DNA of 64,000 nt from positions 1,302,001-1,366,000 of the forward strand of contig NZ_JAAQTL010000001.1 in assembly GCF_011742875.1 (NCBI RefSeq), read 5' to 3'. The position numbers and the translations under genes are program-made. Positions 47,986-56,937 of this stretch are shown here, piece after piece; position 1 is the first letter of the stretch; the number at the start of each line of letters is the position of its first letter. The notes below the pieces were generated by a model. It was not told the DNA's origin, made no database searches, and worked only from the letters and a program-made list of their open reading frames with translations. This DNA is from Luteibacter yeojuensis. Lineage in GTDB: Bacteria; Pseudomonadota; Gammaproteobacteria; Xanthomonadales; Rhodanobacteraceae.

Positions 47986-48444
47986 TCAGCCGAACGACGC
48001 GATGACCTCCTCCTTGCGCGCCTCCATCAGGCTGCCAAGTTCGGCCAATTCCTCCCTGGAAAGGAGTTCCCTGGCGTCCTTGAACATCTCCTTCTCTTCC
48101 TCGTCCGCGTGGTGCTCGATGAGTTCCTTGAGCACCTTCGCCCTCCCGGAGAACTCGACGCTTGCCGGGTCGGTGGCAAGGAGGTCGGGGAGCACGAGGT
48201 CCTCGGCGGCACGGTGTTCCTCGAGCGCTTCGAAGTACATTTTCGCTTCCGCCTTCCGCCCTGCCTTCTTGAACGCCGGGTAGAAGATCTCCTCCTCGAT
48301 GGTCGTGTGCGCCTTGAGGTTGATCTGGATTTCACGGAGCAGCGAAGCCCGCTTCTTGGTGGCACGCTCGCTCGTCTCTTCCAACTGCGTGAGCAGTTCC
48401 TTGACGAGCTTGTGGTCGGTCTTGAGCAATTTGATGGCATCCAT
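47986..48444 (-). CDS. Hemerythrin HHE-domain protein
   Basis: A 152-residue four-helix protein. Metal ligands are arranged as in hemerythrin: His11 in LKTDHKLV, His46 and Glu50 in LKAHTTIEEEIFYP, His77 in LEEHRAAED and the pair at ELIEHHADEEEKEM. It would bind a di-iron centre for oxygen or nitric-oxide sensing or storage. It is rich in Glu/Lys. Common single-domain form. Confidence 0.85.
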   Translation of the reverse strand: MDAIKLLKTDHKLVKELLTQLEETSERATKKRASLLREIQINLKAHTTIEEEIFYPAFKKAGRKAEAKMYFEALEEHRAAEDLVLPDLLATDPASVEFSGRAKVLKELIEHHADEEEKEMFKDARELLSREELAELGSLMEARKEEVIASFG

Positions 48445-48533
48445 CGACGGGTTCCTGGCAGGTGGCTGGGAGCGCTACCTTCGGCGGGCCGCCGTGAAGA
48501 TTCCGAGTGCAATCGATGAGGTTCGACGCGGCG

Positions 48534-49472
48534 CTAAAGCACGGTTGGATGCAGGGCGTTGAACCGTTCCGACAGGTCCTGCTGTCGGAAGCTTTCCACG
48601 ATGTGGTCGATGAAGACACGGATCTTCTGCGGCAGCAGGGCCTGCGCCGCGTAGTACAGCGACAGGTTGCCGCCCTCCACCCACCAGTCCGGTAACACGC
48701 GCCGCAGCCGTCCACGCTCGATCCATGGCAAGGCCGACTGCACGGCGACCAGCGCGATACCCATGCCGAGGGCGGCCGCGTGGCACGCCGCGTCGGGATC
48801 GTCGAACACGATTCGCCGGTCCAGCTCGACCGCGGCTTCCGCGCCATACCGGTTCGAAAGCACCCAGTCCCTCACGCGCCCTGTCTGCGGCGAACGAATG
48901 AGGATGCCTTCCCTGCCCTTCAGGTCGCCGGGTTTCGCGATCCGCGGGCCGCCTTCCATGGCATCCGGCGCAGCGACGAGAATGCGATGGGCCGGTGCCA
49001 GCACGCGTGCGACGACACCGGGCCGAAGGTCGAAGCCACCGCCGATGGCGACATCGAAGCCGTCCGCGATGAGGTCCACCGGTCGATTGTCGAAGCGCCA
49101 GTCCGGGCGGATGGTGGGATACGCCTGCAGGAACGTGTCGAGCATCGGGACGATGTATTCCCGGCCGAACGCATTGGGAAGCGCGACGCGCAGTTCTCCC
49201 GCCGGACCCGTCGTGCGTGCCCGTGCGTTGCTCATCGCCCCGTTGAGCTGGTCCAGGCTGCCCTGCACTTCCTGCCGGAACGCTTCGCCGGCCTCGGTGA
49301 GCGAGAGCCGCCGCGTGGTCCGCTGAAAAAGGCGAACGCCGAGTTCGGCTTCGAGGCGGGCCACGTTCTTGCCGACCGCGGCGGGGGTGAGCCCCAGGAC
49401 ACGTGCGGCCGCGGCAAAGCTGCCGGACTCCGCGCTGCGGATGAAGCACGCGATGCCGTTGAGGGTGTCCAT
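48534..49472 (-). CDS. LysR-family transcriptional regulator
   Basis: A 312-residue LysR protein: an N-terminal winged helix (FIRSAESGSFAAAARVLGLT, then NVARLEAELGVRLFQRTTRR) and a C-terminal co-inducer-binding fold (FDVAIGGGFDLRPGVVARVL, IRSPQTGRVRDW). It is divergent from the SDR gene, and the 117-base gap holds ATTC-N15-GAAT (49479-49501), a possible binding site. It likely controls the SDR gene, but this is inference. Confidence 0.85.
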   Translation of the reverse strand: MDTLNGIACFIRSAESGSFAAAARVLGLTPAAVGKNVARLEAELGVRLFQRTTRRLSLTEAGEAFRQEVQGSLDQLNGAMSNARARTTGPAGELRVALPNAFGREYIVPMLDTFLQAYPTIRPDWRFDNRPVDLIADGFDVAIGGGFDLRPGVVARVLAPAHRILVAAPDAMEGGPRIAKPGDLKGREGILIRSPQTGRVRDWVLSNRYGAEAAVELDRRIVFDDPDAACHAAALGMGIALVAVQSALPWIERGRLRRVLPDWWVEGGNLSLYYAAQALLPQKIRVFIDHIVESFRQQDLSERFNALHPTVL

Positions 49473-49589
49473 GGCGCGATTCTAAACCTTTGGGATCGAA
49501 TGAAAATACCACTCAGGCTCTACCGGTTGATGGGGCGGAAGCCTAGATTGAGCGGGCTTTCCAAATTCATCGCTATCGGAGATCCCGTC

Positions 49590-50339
49590 ATGAACAACCT
49601 CAATTCCATCCAGGGCAAGAGCGCACTCGTCCTCGGCGGCTCGCGCGGCATCGGTGCGGCGGTGGCCCGTCGGCTGGCCGCCGGTGGCGCCTCGGTCGCC
49701 ATCACTTACGTGCAGGGTGCCGCGGCCGCCGACGCCGTCGTCGACGACATCGTCAAGGCGGGTGGGCGCGCGATCGCCGTCCAGGCGGACAGTGCGAGCG
49801 ATGCCGCCATCGAAAGCGCCGTGGCCAAGACCCGGGAAGCCTTCGGCGGCTTCGACATCCTCGTCAACAATGCCGGCGTGCTCGCCATCGCGCCGATCGA
49901 GGACTTCTCCACGGAAGACCTCGACCGCACGCTAGCGGTGAATGTCCGCGCCGCCGTGATCGCCAGCCGGGCCGCCGCCCGCGTCATGGGCCAGGGTGGC
50001 CGCATCATCCACATCGGCAGCACCAATGCGGACCGCATGCCGTTTGCCGGGGGCGCGGTGTATGCGATGAGCAAGTCGGCGCTGCAAGGCCTTACCCAGG
50101 GGCTGGCCCGCGACCTCGGTCCGAAAGGCATCACGGTCAATGTCGTGCAGCCCGGCCCCGTGGATACCGACATGAACCCGGCGAACGGCCCGATGGCCGC
50201 CAACCTCGTCCCGATGCTTGCGGTCGGCCGCTACGGCCGGCCCGAAGAGGTCGCCAGTTTCGTTGCTTACCTGGCAGGCCCTGAGGCGGCGAACATCACC
50301 GGCGCGAGCCTCATGATCGATGGTGGATTTGCTGCCTGA
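49590..50339 (+). CDS. Short-chain dehydrogenase/reductase
   Basis: A 249-residue SDR. The cofactor motif ALVLGGSRGIGAAVARRLAA, the NNAGVLAIAPIED block, the catalytic Ser in HIGSTNAD and YAMSK (Tyr about 156), and GITVNVVQPGPVDTDMN are in order. It most resembles the FabG/3-oxoacyl-reductase-like group. It is divergent from the LysR regulator. Substrate cannot be inferred. Confidence 0.85.
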   Translation: MNNLNSIQGKSALVLGGSRGIGAAVARRLAAGGASVAITYVQGAAAADAVVDDIVKAGGRAIAVQADSASDAAIESAVAKTREAFGGFDILVNNAGVLAIAPIEDFSTEDLDRTLAVNVRAAVIASRAAARVMGQGGRIIHIGSTNADRMPFAGGAVYAMSKSALQGLTQGLARDLGPKGITVNVVQPGPVDTDMNPANGPMAANLVPMLAVGRYGRPEEVASFVAYLAGPEAANITGASLMIDGGFAA

Positions 50340-50378
50340 TGGTATGGCGCGGGTAACGCTTCCCCGCATGCCAAGCGC

Positions 50379-50417
50379 AAGGCGCTGGGTCCCTCCGAAG
50401 GAGGAATCCAGCGCCTT
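50379..50417 (-). terminator. Terminator of the adhesin gene
   Basis: AAGGCGCTGG (50379-50388) pairs with CCAGCGCCTT (50408-50417), with an inner CCTCC-GAA-GGAGG hairpin. It lies between the SDR and adhesin stop codons and could act on both transcripts. The T-run is short on either strand. Confidence 0.6.
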
Positions 50418-50435
50418 ATGTCACGGTTCCCGATC

Positions 50436-53400
50436 TTACAAATCCACGCCGAAACCCACGCCTGCGGAGTTCTCGGAACCGCTGAAGGCGCCACCGATAC
50501 TCACCCGCATGCGTTCGCCGATCGGCGCCGCATAGCCCACCGACAAGGCCGACTGCCCTCCCGACACGCCTGCGCCGACGGCAACGCGGCCACGCGGCGA
50601 CGTCGTCCCTGCCGCGTTGATCGCCATTTGCGTGCTGGCCGCGCCGATGGCGCCGATGCGGTCCATGCGTTCGTCCACCCGATGGAAGCGGTCGTCGACC
50701 TGGTTGCGGAAGGAATTGAACTCGCCGCTGCCGACCATGTTCGCAAGCTTGCTGTCTGCGTACGCCTTGGCATCGTTCAAGGTGCGCTTATCGCCTGTGT
50801 CCGCATACGACTTCGCATTGACCAGCGCTTCGTCGACCTGTCCGACGGTCGCCGGATCGGTCGTCGCGGTGGGCGCCACCGGTGCGCCGGCGGCGCGCGT
50901 CGATACCGCGGCCGGCACCGGTGCGCTGGCCGCGGTCTGCTTCGCCGCGAACGTCTGGGCGCTCCTCGCGCCCCTGGCGGTGGAGGCGGCACTGACCGTC
51001 CCATCGCCGGCATCCGTCGTGGCGGCCTCCTCGAGGGCACCGACGCGGTTGTCCAGGTTCGACAGCGCGCCGTCGACGGCGCCGAATGCGTCGCCGACGT
51101 TATTGAAGCTCGCGCCCCGGATCGTGTACATCGGTGCCGCGAATCCCGCGATGCCGAAGCTCGCGCCGCCCCCGAAGGCTCGGGCCACGTCTTCGCCGAA
51201 GGCGCCGAGCTGGCCGCTGGCCATCTGCGCGCTCGCCTTCAGCTGGGCCATGTTCACCGCGTCGGTCTCCGCGCTACCCGCCGCCACGTTGACGATACGG
51301 CGCGTAAGGACGTTGCCGTAAGGCTGGCCGCCCGAGTTGAGGTCGGTTGCCATGTGTCCGACGGAGACGACGTTGTCCTGGCCGGCCGCGGAGTACGAAC
51401 CCAACGACACGCTGCCCTTGCCGAGCGCCGTCGTCGACCAGCCGACGCTCGCGCTTTCCTTGCCGACGGCATTCGACAGAGCACCGACCGCGGTGGCGTT
51501 CTCGCCCGAGGCGAAGGCCTTTTCGCCAAGCGCCATGGCCCGCTCGCCGCTGCTCGACGCGCCGGCACCGATCGCAACACCCAGCGTGTTGTATGCCCGC
51601 GCCTGGTTGCCGATCGCCACCGAGCGGCTGCCCCGCGCCGTGCTCGCGCCGCCGACGGCCACCGCGCTGTCGCCCGAAGCTTCGGACACCGCGCCGACGG
51701 CGACCGTCGCATAGGCGGATGCATGCGCCGCCACGCCGAGTGCCGTGCTCTCCTTGCCGCTCGCCTCGGTGGACCAGGTTTCGTGTTCCCAGGTATCGCC
51801 GTTGATGACGATCATCTGCCCGCCGACGGCCGTCGCGCTCTGCCCCGTCGCCTGGCTGCCCACCCCGTAGGCGCTGCTCCATTTCGCCTGGGCGAGGCTG
51901 CCGTAACCGGCGGCTGTCGAGAGTTCGCCCAGCGCGTTCGCACCGGCACCCAGGGCGGTCGATTCGTCGCCCATCGCGAAGGCACCGGAGCCTGCGGCCA
52001 GCGCATACGCACCCGTCGCCAGGGCGTTGTCGTCGCCCGTGCCCGTCGCGGCGAAATAACGCCCGGCATCGCTGTCCTTCAACTGTCCCACCGTCGCCGC
52101 GTCCGTATCTTCCACGCCCTCGCTCACGTTTGCGATGCGTCGCGTCAGCGAATCCTCGTAGGGATTACCGAACATGTCCGGATCCCCGATGGCATGTCCC
52201 ACCGAGATCACGTCGTCGGCCGTCGTCGTCGAGAACGCGCCCAGCGCCACGCTGCGTGCGCCGAAGGCCGTCGACCACCAGCCGATGCTCGCGCTCTGGT
52301 CACCAAGCGCATTGGACACCGCGCCGACGGCGAGGGAGCTGTCGCCGTAGGCGCTCGAGGTCTCGCCGAGGGCGACCGCACGCGGAGCATGGCTGACCGC
52401 GCCGGCGCCCAAGGCGATGCCGAGGTCGTCGTAAGCACGCGACTCGTTGCCGATGGCCACGGCCTTATGCCCGCGCGCCGTGCTCGCCGAACCGATCGCG
52501 ATGGCCGAATCGCCCGACGATTCCGAGACCGCGCCGACGGCCACGCTACCGTAATTGTTGGCGTGCGCGGCAACACCGAGCGCCGTGCTTTCCTGCCCGT
52601 TGGCTTCGGTGACCCAGGTCTGCTCTTCCCAGGTGCTGCCGTCGATGACGGTCATCGCGCCGCCGATGGCGGTGGAACTCTGGCCGTTGGCCTGGCTGCC
52701 GACACCATAGGCGGTGCTCCACAGGGCTCCCGCGTGGCTGGCGTAACCTGCGGCCGTGCTCAGTTCGCCCGCGGCGGTGGATCGGGCCCCCATGGCCAGG
52801 CTGCCCGGTCCTCCCGCCAGGGAATCCATGCCCATGGCCACGCTCTCCATGCCGACGGATTGCGACAAGGGTCCCATCGCAAGGCTGTAGTCCCCTCTCG
52901 ACCAGGCCGTCCCGCCGAGCGCGGAACTGCCAACGCCGGAGGCGACAGAGCGCTCGCCCACCGCCGTGCTGAAGTCGGCTTCGCCACGCGCACCCGCGCC
53001 GATGGCGGTGGCGTGCGCACCAAGTGCCTCGGTGCGCACGAAACCGAGGAAGGAATCGAACGAACCGCCCACGGCGGTGCTCGCTTCGCCGGCGGCGTTC
53101 GCGCGTCCGCCCACGGCGGTGGCGCCACGCTCCGTCGCCCGGCTTTCCATGCCCTGCGCCACCGCCCATTCGGCGACGGCCCGGCTGTCCTTGCCGCCGG
53201 CCAACGCCCCGTACCCCATGGCCCGCGCATTGCCACCGAAGGCGGAGGCATAGTCGGCGCCGGCCCGGGCGCCGGTGCCGATGGCGGTCGCGTTCACCCC
53301 GTCCGAGGACGCATTCGCGCCTGCGGCCATCGCGTTCGTGCCGGACGCCTGGGCGATATCGCTGCCGTCGCCGGCGCCGTTCGCGGTGAAGTAATCGGCG

Positions 53401-53582
53401 GCCGCGAGCAGTCGCTCCACGATCGGACGCTGGCAAGCCAGGGCCTGCCCCGACCGGGTCGCCACCGGATCGAGAATGCCCCAGGGACACGAGGCGGCGG
53501 CGGCCGCGGTGCCATGGAACGCCATGCCGATCGCCGCTGCGAGCAGCGTGCCGCGCAGCACCTTACCGTGAGACATGTTCAT
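50436..53582 (-). CDS. YadA-type trimeric autotransporter adhesin
   Basis: A 1048-residue adhesin. The start MNMSHGKVLRGTLLAAAIGM is a signal-type N-terminus; longer frames upstream read as non-coding. The head (about 60-850) is built from about 14-residue AxAxGxxA/S repeats, and contains two long copies of the same module (see findings). Stalk motifs are RIANV..., VEDTDAATVGQLK and ETDAVNMAQLK. The C-terminal anchor (about 985-1048, RGRVAVGAGVSGGQSALSVG, then GVGFGVDL) is the YadA beta-barrel. It would trimerise, insert in the outer membrane and bind surfaces or host cells. Confidence 0.9.
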   Translation of the reverse strand: MNMSHGKVLRGTLLAAAIGMAFHGTAAAAASCPWGILDPVATRSGQALACQRPIVERLLAAADYFTANGAGDGSDIAQASGTNAMAAGANASSDGVNATAIGTGARAGADYASAFGGNARAMGYGALAGGKDSRAVAEWAVAQGMESRATERGATAVGGRANAAGEASTAVGGSFDSFLGFVRTEALGAHATAIGAGARGEADFSTAVGERSVASGVGSSALGGTAWSRGDYSLAMGPLSQSVGMESVAMGMDSLAGGPGSLAMGARSTAAGELSTAAGYASHAGALWSTAYGVGSQANGQSSTAIGGAMTVIDGSTWEEQTWVTEANGQESTALGVAAHANNYGSVAVGAVSESSGDSAIAIGSASTARGHKAVAIGNESRAYDDLGIALGAGAVSHAPRAVALGETSSAYGDSSLAVGAVSNALGDQSASIGWWSTAFGARSVALGAFSTTTADDVISVGHAIGDPDMFGNPYEDSLTRRIANVSEGVEDTDAATVGQLKDSDAGRYFAATGTGDDNALATGAYALAAGSGAFAMGDESTALGAGANALGELSTAAGYGSLAQAKWSSAYGVGSQATGQSATAVGGQMIVINGDTWEHETWSTEASGKESTALGVAAHASAYATVAVGAVSEASGDSAVAVGGASTARGSRSVAIGNQARAYNTLGVAIGAGASSSGERAMALGEKAFASGENATAVGALSNAVGKESASVGWSTTALGKGSVSLGSYSAAGQDNVVSVGHMATDLNSGGQPYGNVLTRRIVNVAAGSAETDAVNMAQLKASAQMASGQLGAFGEDVARAFGGGASFGIAGFAAPMYTIRGASFNNVGDAFGAVDGALSNLDNRVGALEEAATTDAGDGTVSAASTARGARSAQTFAAKQTAASAPVPAAVSTRAAGAPVAPTATTDPATVGQVDEALVNAKSYADTGDKRTLNDAKAYADSKLANMVGSGEFNSFRNQVDDRFHRVDERMDRIGAIGAASTQMAINAAGTTSPRGRVAVGAGVSGGQSALSVGYAAPIGERMRVSIGGAFSGSENSAGVGFGVDL

Positions 53583-53771
53583 CGTTGTTTCCCCAAGTTG
53601 GACCGCATTGCCCGATGAGGTGCACAACGTAGGAACAGGCGCGAAGCGAGTCACGCTCACTTGCTCCCGACTTCTCACACTTGCTCACACGGGCGAATCG
53701 GGCTTAGTGTTCGTGGACGGGCCAACACGTGTGCCGTAGGGGGCGGCCACGACATCGGGGTGGTGGTAACC

Positions 53772-55178
53772 ATGTGGAGGCACATACGCGCGTGGCTGGG
53801 TCGCGTTCCTGTTCGCGATCCTGTCGACAGGCGCAACGCGGTTTTCCTTCAATTCGTCCTTGCCTGGATGGGCGTGTTCCTTCCGCTCAACTGGCTTTAC
53901 CTGCGCCTGACCGTCGGTTTTTCCGACGCCCATGGACTGGATGTCGATCGCTGGATGGGACTGGCCATCGTGCCGGTCGCGTGGGCGTGCGTCTGGGCGA
54001 TCCGGCGCGGTCATTTCCGCGCGGCGGTCGTCGGATTCATCGTGGCGCAGGTCGCCACGCAGGCGGTGGCCTATGCGGCGACGGGTTTGCGCTTGCAGAT
54101 GAGCGATCCGAGCGTGCCGATGCTCCTGGTCGTGCTGGGCGGACTGCTGCTCGGCCGTCGTACGTTATGGGTGCTTTTCGCGGTGCTGCTCGGCATGTTC
54201 GCGATCGGCGCGGTGACCGACGTGCTCCGTGCGATCGACGCCGGCAAGCCGTGGTTGTCCGCGGTCAGCTACACGCCGTCGCTCGCGATACGCTATCTCA
54301 TCATCATCGTCGTCCTGGATCGTTGCATCGCGGCCCTGCGCGAAAGTCTCGACGATTCCGTGCGACGCAGCGCCGAACTGGCGATCTCCAATGCGCGCCT
54401 GCGCTTCGAGATGGGCGAGCGCGAACGTGCGCAGGAACATCTGGTGCATGCGCAGAAGATGGAGGCCGTCGGCCGCCTTGCAGGTGGCATATCGCACGAC
54501 TTCAACCATGTGCTCAACGTCATCGTGGGTTATGCGGGCCAGCGGCACCGCTCGGACGCGAACGCGGACCTGCTCCACCGCGCGTTGGAAGGCGTCGAAT
54601 CGGCGGCCAGCCGCGGCGCGGTCATCTGCCGCAAGCTGCTGGGCTTCAGCCGGCGGGAGGTGCCGCATCCGGAAACCTTCGAAGCAACCCAGGCCGTACG
54701 CGACCTCGTACCGATGCTCGGCCAGCTCCTCGGATCGTCGGTCCGGCTCGAAGTCGACACGGACAAGGCGCCTACCCCGCTTCATATCGACCGCGCGCAA
54801 CTGGAACTGGCATTGCTCAATATCGCCGCCAATGCGCGGGATGCGATGGACGCCGACGGCGTGCTTCGCATCGGTGTCCATCGCGAGGCCGCGCACGTCG
54901 AGATCGATGTCGCCGATAACGGCCACGGCATGGACGCCGCGACGCGACGCCGCATCTTCGAGCCGTTCTTCACGACAAAGCCGAACGACGAAGGCACGGG
55001 TCTCGGGTTGTCGATGGCGCACGACGTCGTCACCGCCGCCGGCGGCAGCATCCGGGCAGAGAGCGAACGCGGCGCGGGCAGCCGCTTCGTCCTGCGTCTG
55101 CCCGTGGCCTCGAATGGATACACAGCCTGCCCCGATCCAGGATTCGAGGCCGCCTGCGCTCAGGGAATCATGACGTAG
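53772..55178 (+). CDS. Membrane sensor histidine kinase
   Basis: A 468-residue kinase. Residues about 15-200 hold six hydrophobic segments (FLQFVLAWMGVFLPLNWLYL, LLVVLGGLLLG, LLGMFAIGAVTDVL, YLIIIVVLD). A short helix leads to the H box VGRLAGGISHDFNHVLNVIV (His about 242), then N box NIAANARDAM, G1 VADNGHGMD and G2 GTGLGLSMAH. No separate periplasmic sensor is seen, so the signal is likely membrane-linked. Its 3' end overlaps the response-regulator gene tail-to-tail by 19 bases. Confidence 0.85.
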   Translation: MWRHIRAWLGRVPVRDPVDRRNAVFLQFVLAWMGVFLPLNWLYLRLTVGFSDAHGLDVDRWMGLAIVPVAWACVWAIRRGHFRAAVVGFIVAQVATQAVAYAATGLRLQMSDPSVPMLLVVLGGLLLGRRTLWVLFAVLLGMFAIGAVTDVLRAIDAGKPWLSAVSYTPSLAIRYLIIIVVLDRCIAALRESLDDSVRRSAELAISNARLRFEMGERERAQEHLVHAQKMEAVGRLAGGISHDFNHVLNVIVGYAGQRHRSDANADLLHRALEGVESAASRGAVICRKLLGFSRREVPHPETFEATQAVRDLVPMLGQLLGSSVRLEVDTDKAPTPLHIDRAQLELALLNIAANARDAMDADGVLRIGVHREAAHVEIDVADNGHGMDAATRRRIFEPFFTTKPNDEGTGLGLSMAHDVVTAAGGSIRAESERGAGSRFVLRLPVASNGYTACPDPGFEAACAQGIMT

Positions 55179-55849
55179 CCGACCCCATGCACCGCGCGCA
55201 ACGGCAGCGCTTCGCCGGTGCCGTCGGCCACCTTCTTGCGGAGCCGGTGGACGATGGTTTCGAGCCGGTGCGGGTCGAAGTCATGCACGTTGGCGGTGAG
55301 CGCCGCGATGATGGCCTCGCGCGAGACGGGCTCGGCGGGTTTTTCCAGCAACAGGCCGACGACACGTCGCTCCGCCTGGGTCAACGGCACGATCGCGCCG
55401 GCAGGGGCGAGGAGACACCAGCCGCCGGCGTCCAGGGACCACTGCCCGGCGGATGACGACGGGCTGCCTCCGCCTGCCTGCATGCGCAGACGCCGCTGCA
55501 GGCTGCGCAGCGTGGCCGCCAGCAACTCGGTCTGCACCGGCTTCGAGAGGTAGGCGTCGGCCCCCTCGCTCAGTCCCCTCACGCGATCCGGCACACCGTC
55601 GCGGCCCGTGAGCATGACGATGCCTATCGGCGACAAGGCACGAAGACGGCGAGTGACCGAGAAACCGTCCTCGTCGGGCAACCCCACATCGAGCACCACG
55701 ATATCGAACGAACCGCCGAGCATGGCCGCATAGAGTTCAGCGGCCCGGCCGAACCCCTGCACGTCGAACCCGAAATCGGCCAGTCCGGGCAAAAGGATCT
55801 GGTCACGAAGCTCGATGTCGTCCTCGAGCAAGGCAATGCGTTCGGTCAT
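55160..55849 (-). CDS. OmpR/PhoB-type response regulator
   Basis: A 229-residue regulator. The receiver has EDDIELRDQILLPG, phosphoacceptor Asp54 in VVLDVGLPDEDG, LTGRD and a YLSKPV Lys. The C-terminal winged helix (VPLTQAERRVVGLLLEKPAE, REAIIAALTANVHDFDPHRL and IVHRLRKKV) binds DNA. It converges on the kinase gene, so the two are not in one operon, although they probably form a pair. Confidence 0.85.
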   Translation of the reverse strand: MTERIALLEDDIELRDQILLPGLADFGFDVQGFGRAAELYAAMLGGSFDIVVLDVGLPDEDGFSVTRRLRALSPIGIVMLTGRDGVPDRVRGLSEGADAYLSKPVQTELLAATLRSLQRRLRMQAGGGSPSSSAGQWSLDAGGWCLLAPAGAIVPLTQAERRVVGLLLEKPAEPVSREAIIAALTANVHDFDPHRLETIVHRLRKKVADGTGEALPLRAVHGVGYVMIP

Positions 55850-55982
55850 CCCTCAGGGTTATCGCAGATAGGAGACGGCAGGAAAAGGCTTTGCCCGGAG
55901 AATGGCAGGAATGGGTCCCGCGCTCGCCCCACAGCAGGGAGAGGATGACTGCCTCGCGTCCATCGACAAGGGGGAAAACCGG

Positions 55983-56933
55983 ATGAAACCGTTGAGCATA
56001 GCCATGGCCACGTGCCTGCTGATGTCCTGGGGTGCAGCCAGCGCGGAGCCCGCGCTCTGGCAGCCCGCCGGCGGGCGGGCGCAGGTGGCGCTATGGCCGG
56101 GCACGCCACCGCATCCCAACACGGTGCCGGGTCCCGAGTACGTGAAGACCGGTACCGATCTCATCGGCGGCAAGCCGGTGACGTGGATTTCGAACGTATC
56201 CCGACCCACGATCACGATCTACGCTCCCACGGGAGCGAACACCGGCGCGGCGGTCATCGTGATTCCCGGTGGAGGCTTCGAAGGTCTCGCCATGGACCTG
56301 GAAGGCACGGACGTCTGCGACTGGCTGACGCCCAAGGGCGTGACCTGCGTGCTGTTGAAGTACCGCGTGCCGAGCCCGCCCTACGAGTGGCGGTGCGATT
56401 GCCGTCCGCACAACCTCGCGCTGTCCATGCCGTCCTTGGCGGACACGCAAAGAGCATTGAGACTGGTTCGCTCGAAAGCAGCCACGTGGCACATCGATCC
56501 GCACAAAGTGGGCGTGCTTGGCTTCTCGGCCGGCGGATTCCTTGTGGCCGAAGCCAGCACGAACTTCAAGCGGCGCATCTACGCACCCGTGGACGCCGTC
56601 GACAAGCAAAGCGCGCGGCCCGACTTCGCGCTCGCGATCTACCCCGGTCACCTCACCACCGACTACCGTACGTTGAATCCGAACATCCCCGTTTCCGCGG
56701 AGACGCCGCCCACTTTCGTGCTGCAAGCCGAAGACGACGAGGTGGACGGCGTGAACCAGGCGCTGGTCTATTTCACGGCCTTGAAGAAGGCCGGTGTACC
56801 TGCGGAAATGCACCTGTATGCGCACGGCGGCCACGCCTTCGGGTTGAGGCCGACCGCGGAACCGATCACGCACTGGACCGGGCTGGCGGATGCCTGGATG
56901 CGCGGCATCGGCATGACGGCGCGCACGCCCTGA
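55983..56933 (+). CDS. Secreted alpha/beta hydrolase (acetylesterase/BD-FAE-like)
   Basis: A 316-residue esterase. A signal peptide (MKPLSIAMATCLLMSWGAASA) precedes the mature domain; the start is chosen for it. IPGGGFEGLAMDLEG forms the oxyanion region, GVLGFSAGGFL the nucleophile elbow (Ser), QAEDDEVDG the acid and HGGHAFGL the His. The family includes secreted acetyl-xylan-type and related esterases. Substrate unknown. Confidence 0.8.
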   Translation: MKPLSIAMATCLLMSWGAASAEPALWQPAGGRAQVALWPGTPPHPNTVPGPEYVKTGTDLIGGKPVTWISNVSRPTITIYAPTGANTGAAVIVIPGGGFEGLAMDLEGTDVCDWLTPKGVTCVLLKYRVPSPPYEWRCDCRPHNLALSMPSLADTQRALRLVRSKAATWHIDPHKVGVLGFSAGGFLVAEASTNFKRRIYAPVDAVDKQSARPDFALAIYPGHLTTDYRTLNPNIPVSAETPPTFVLQAEDDEVDGVNQALVYFTALKKAGVPAEMHLYAHGGHAFGLRPTAEPITHWTGLADAWMRGIGMTARTP

Positions 56934-56937
56934 TCGA

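Noticed and set aside
52546..53490. Large Arg/Gly-rich alternative frame inside the adhesin gene
   Set aside because: It is an artefact of the repeated GC-rich adhesin codons; the adhesin frame has a signal peptide, stalk and anchor.
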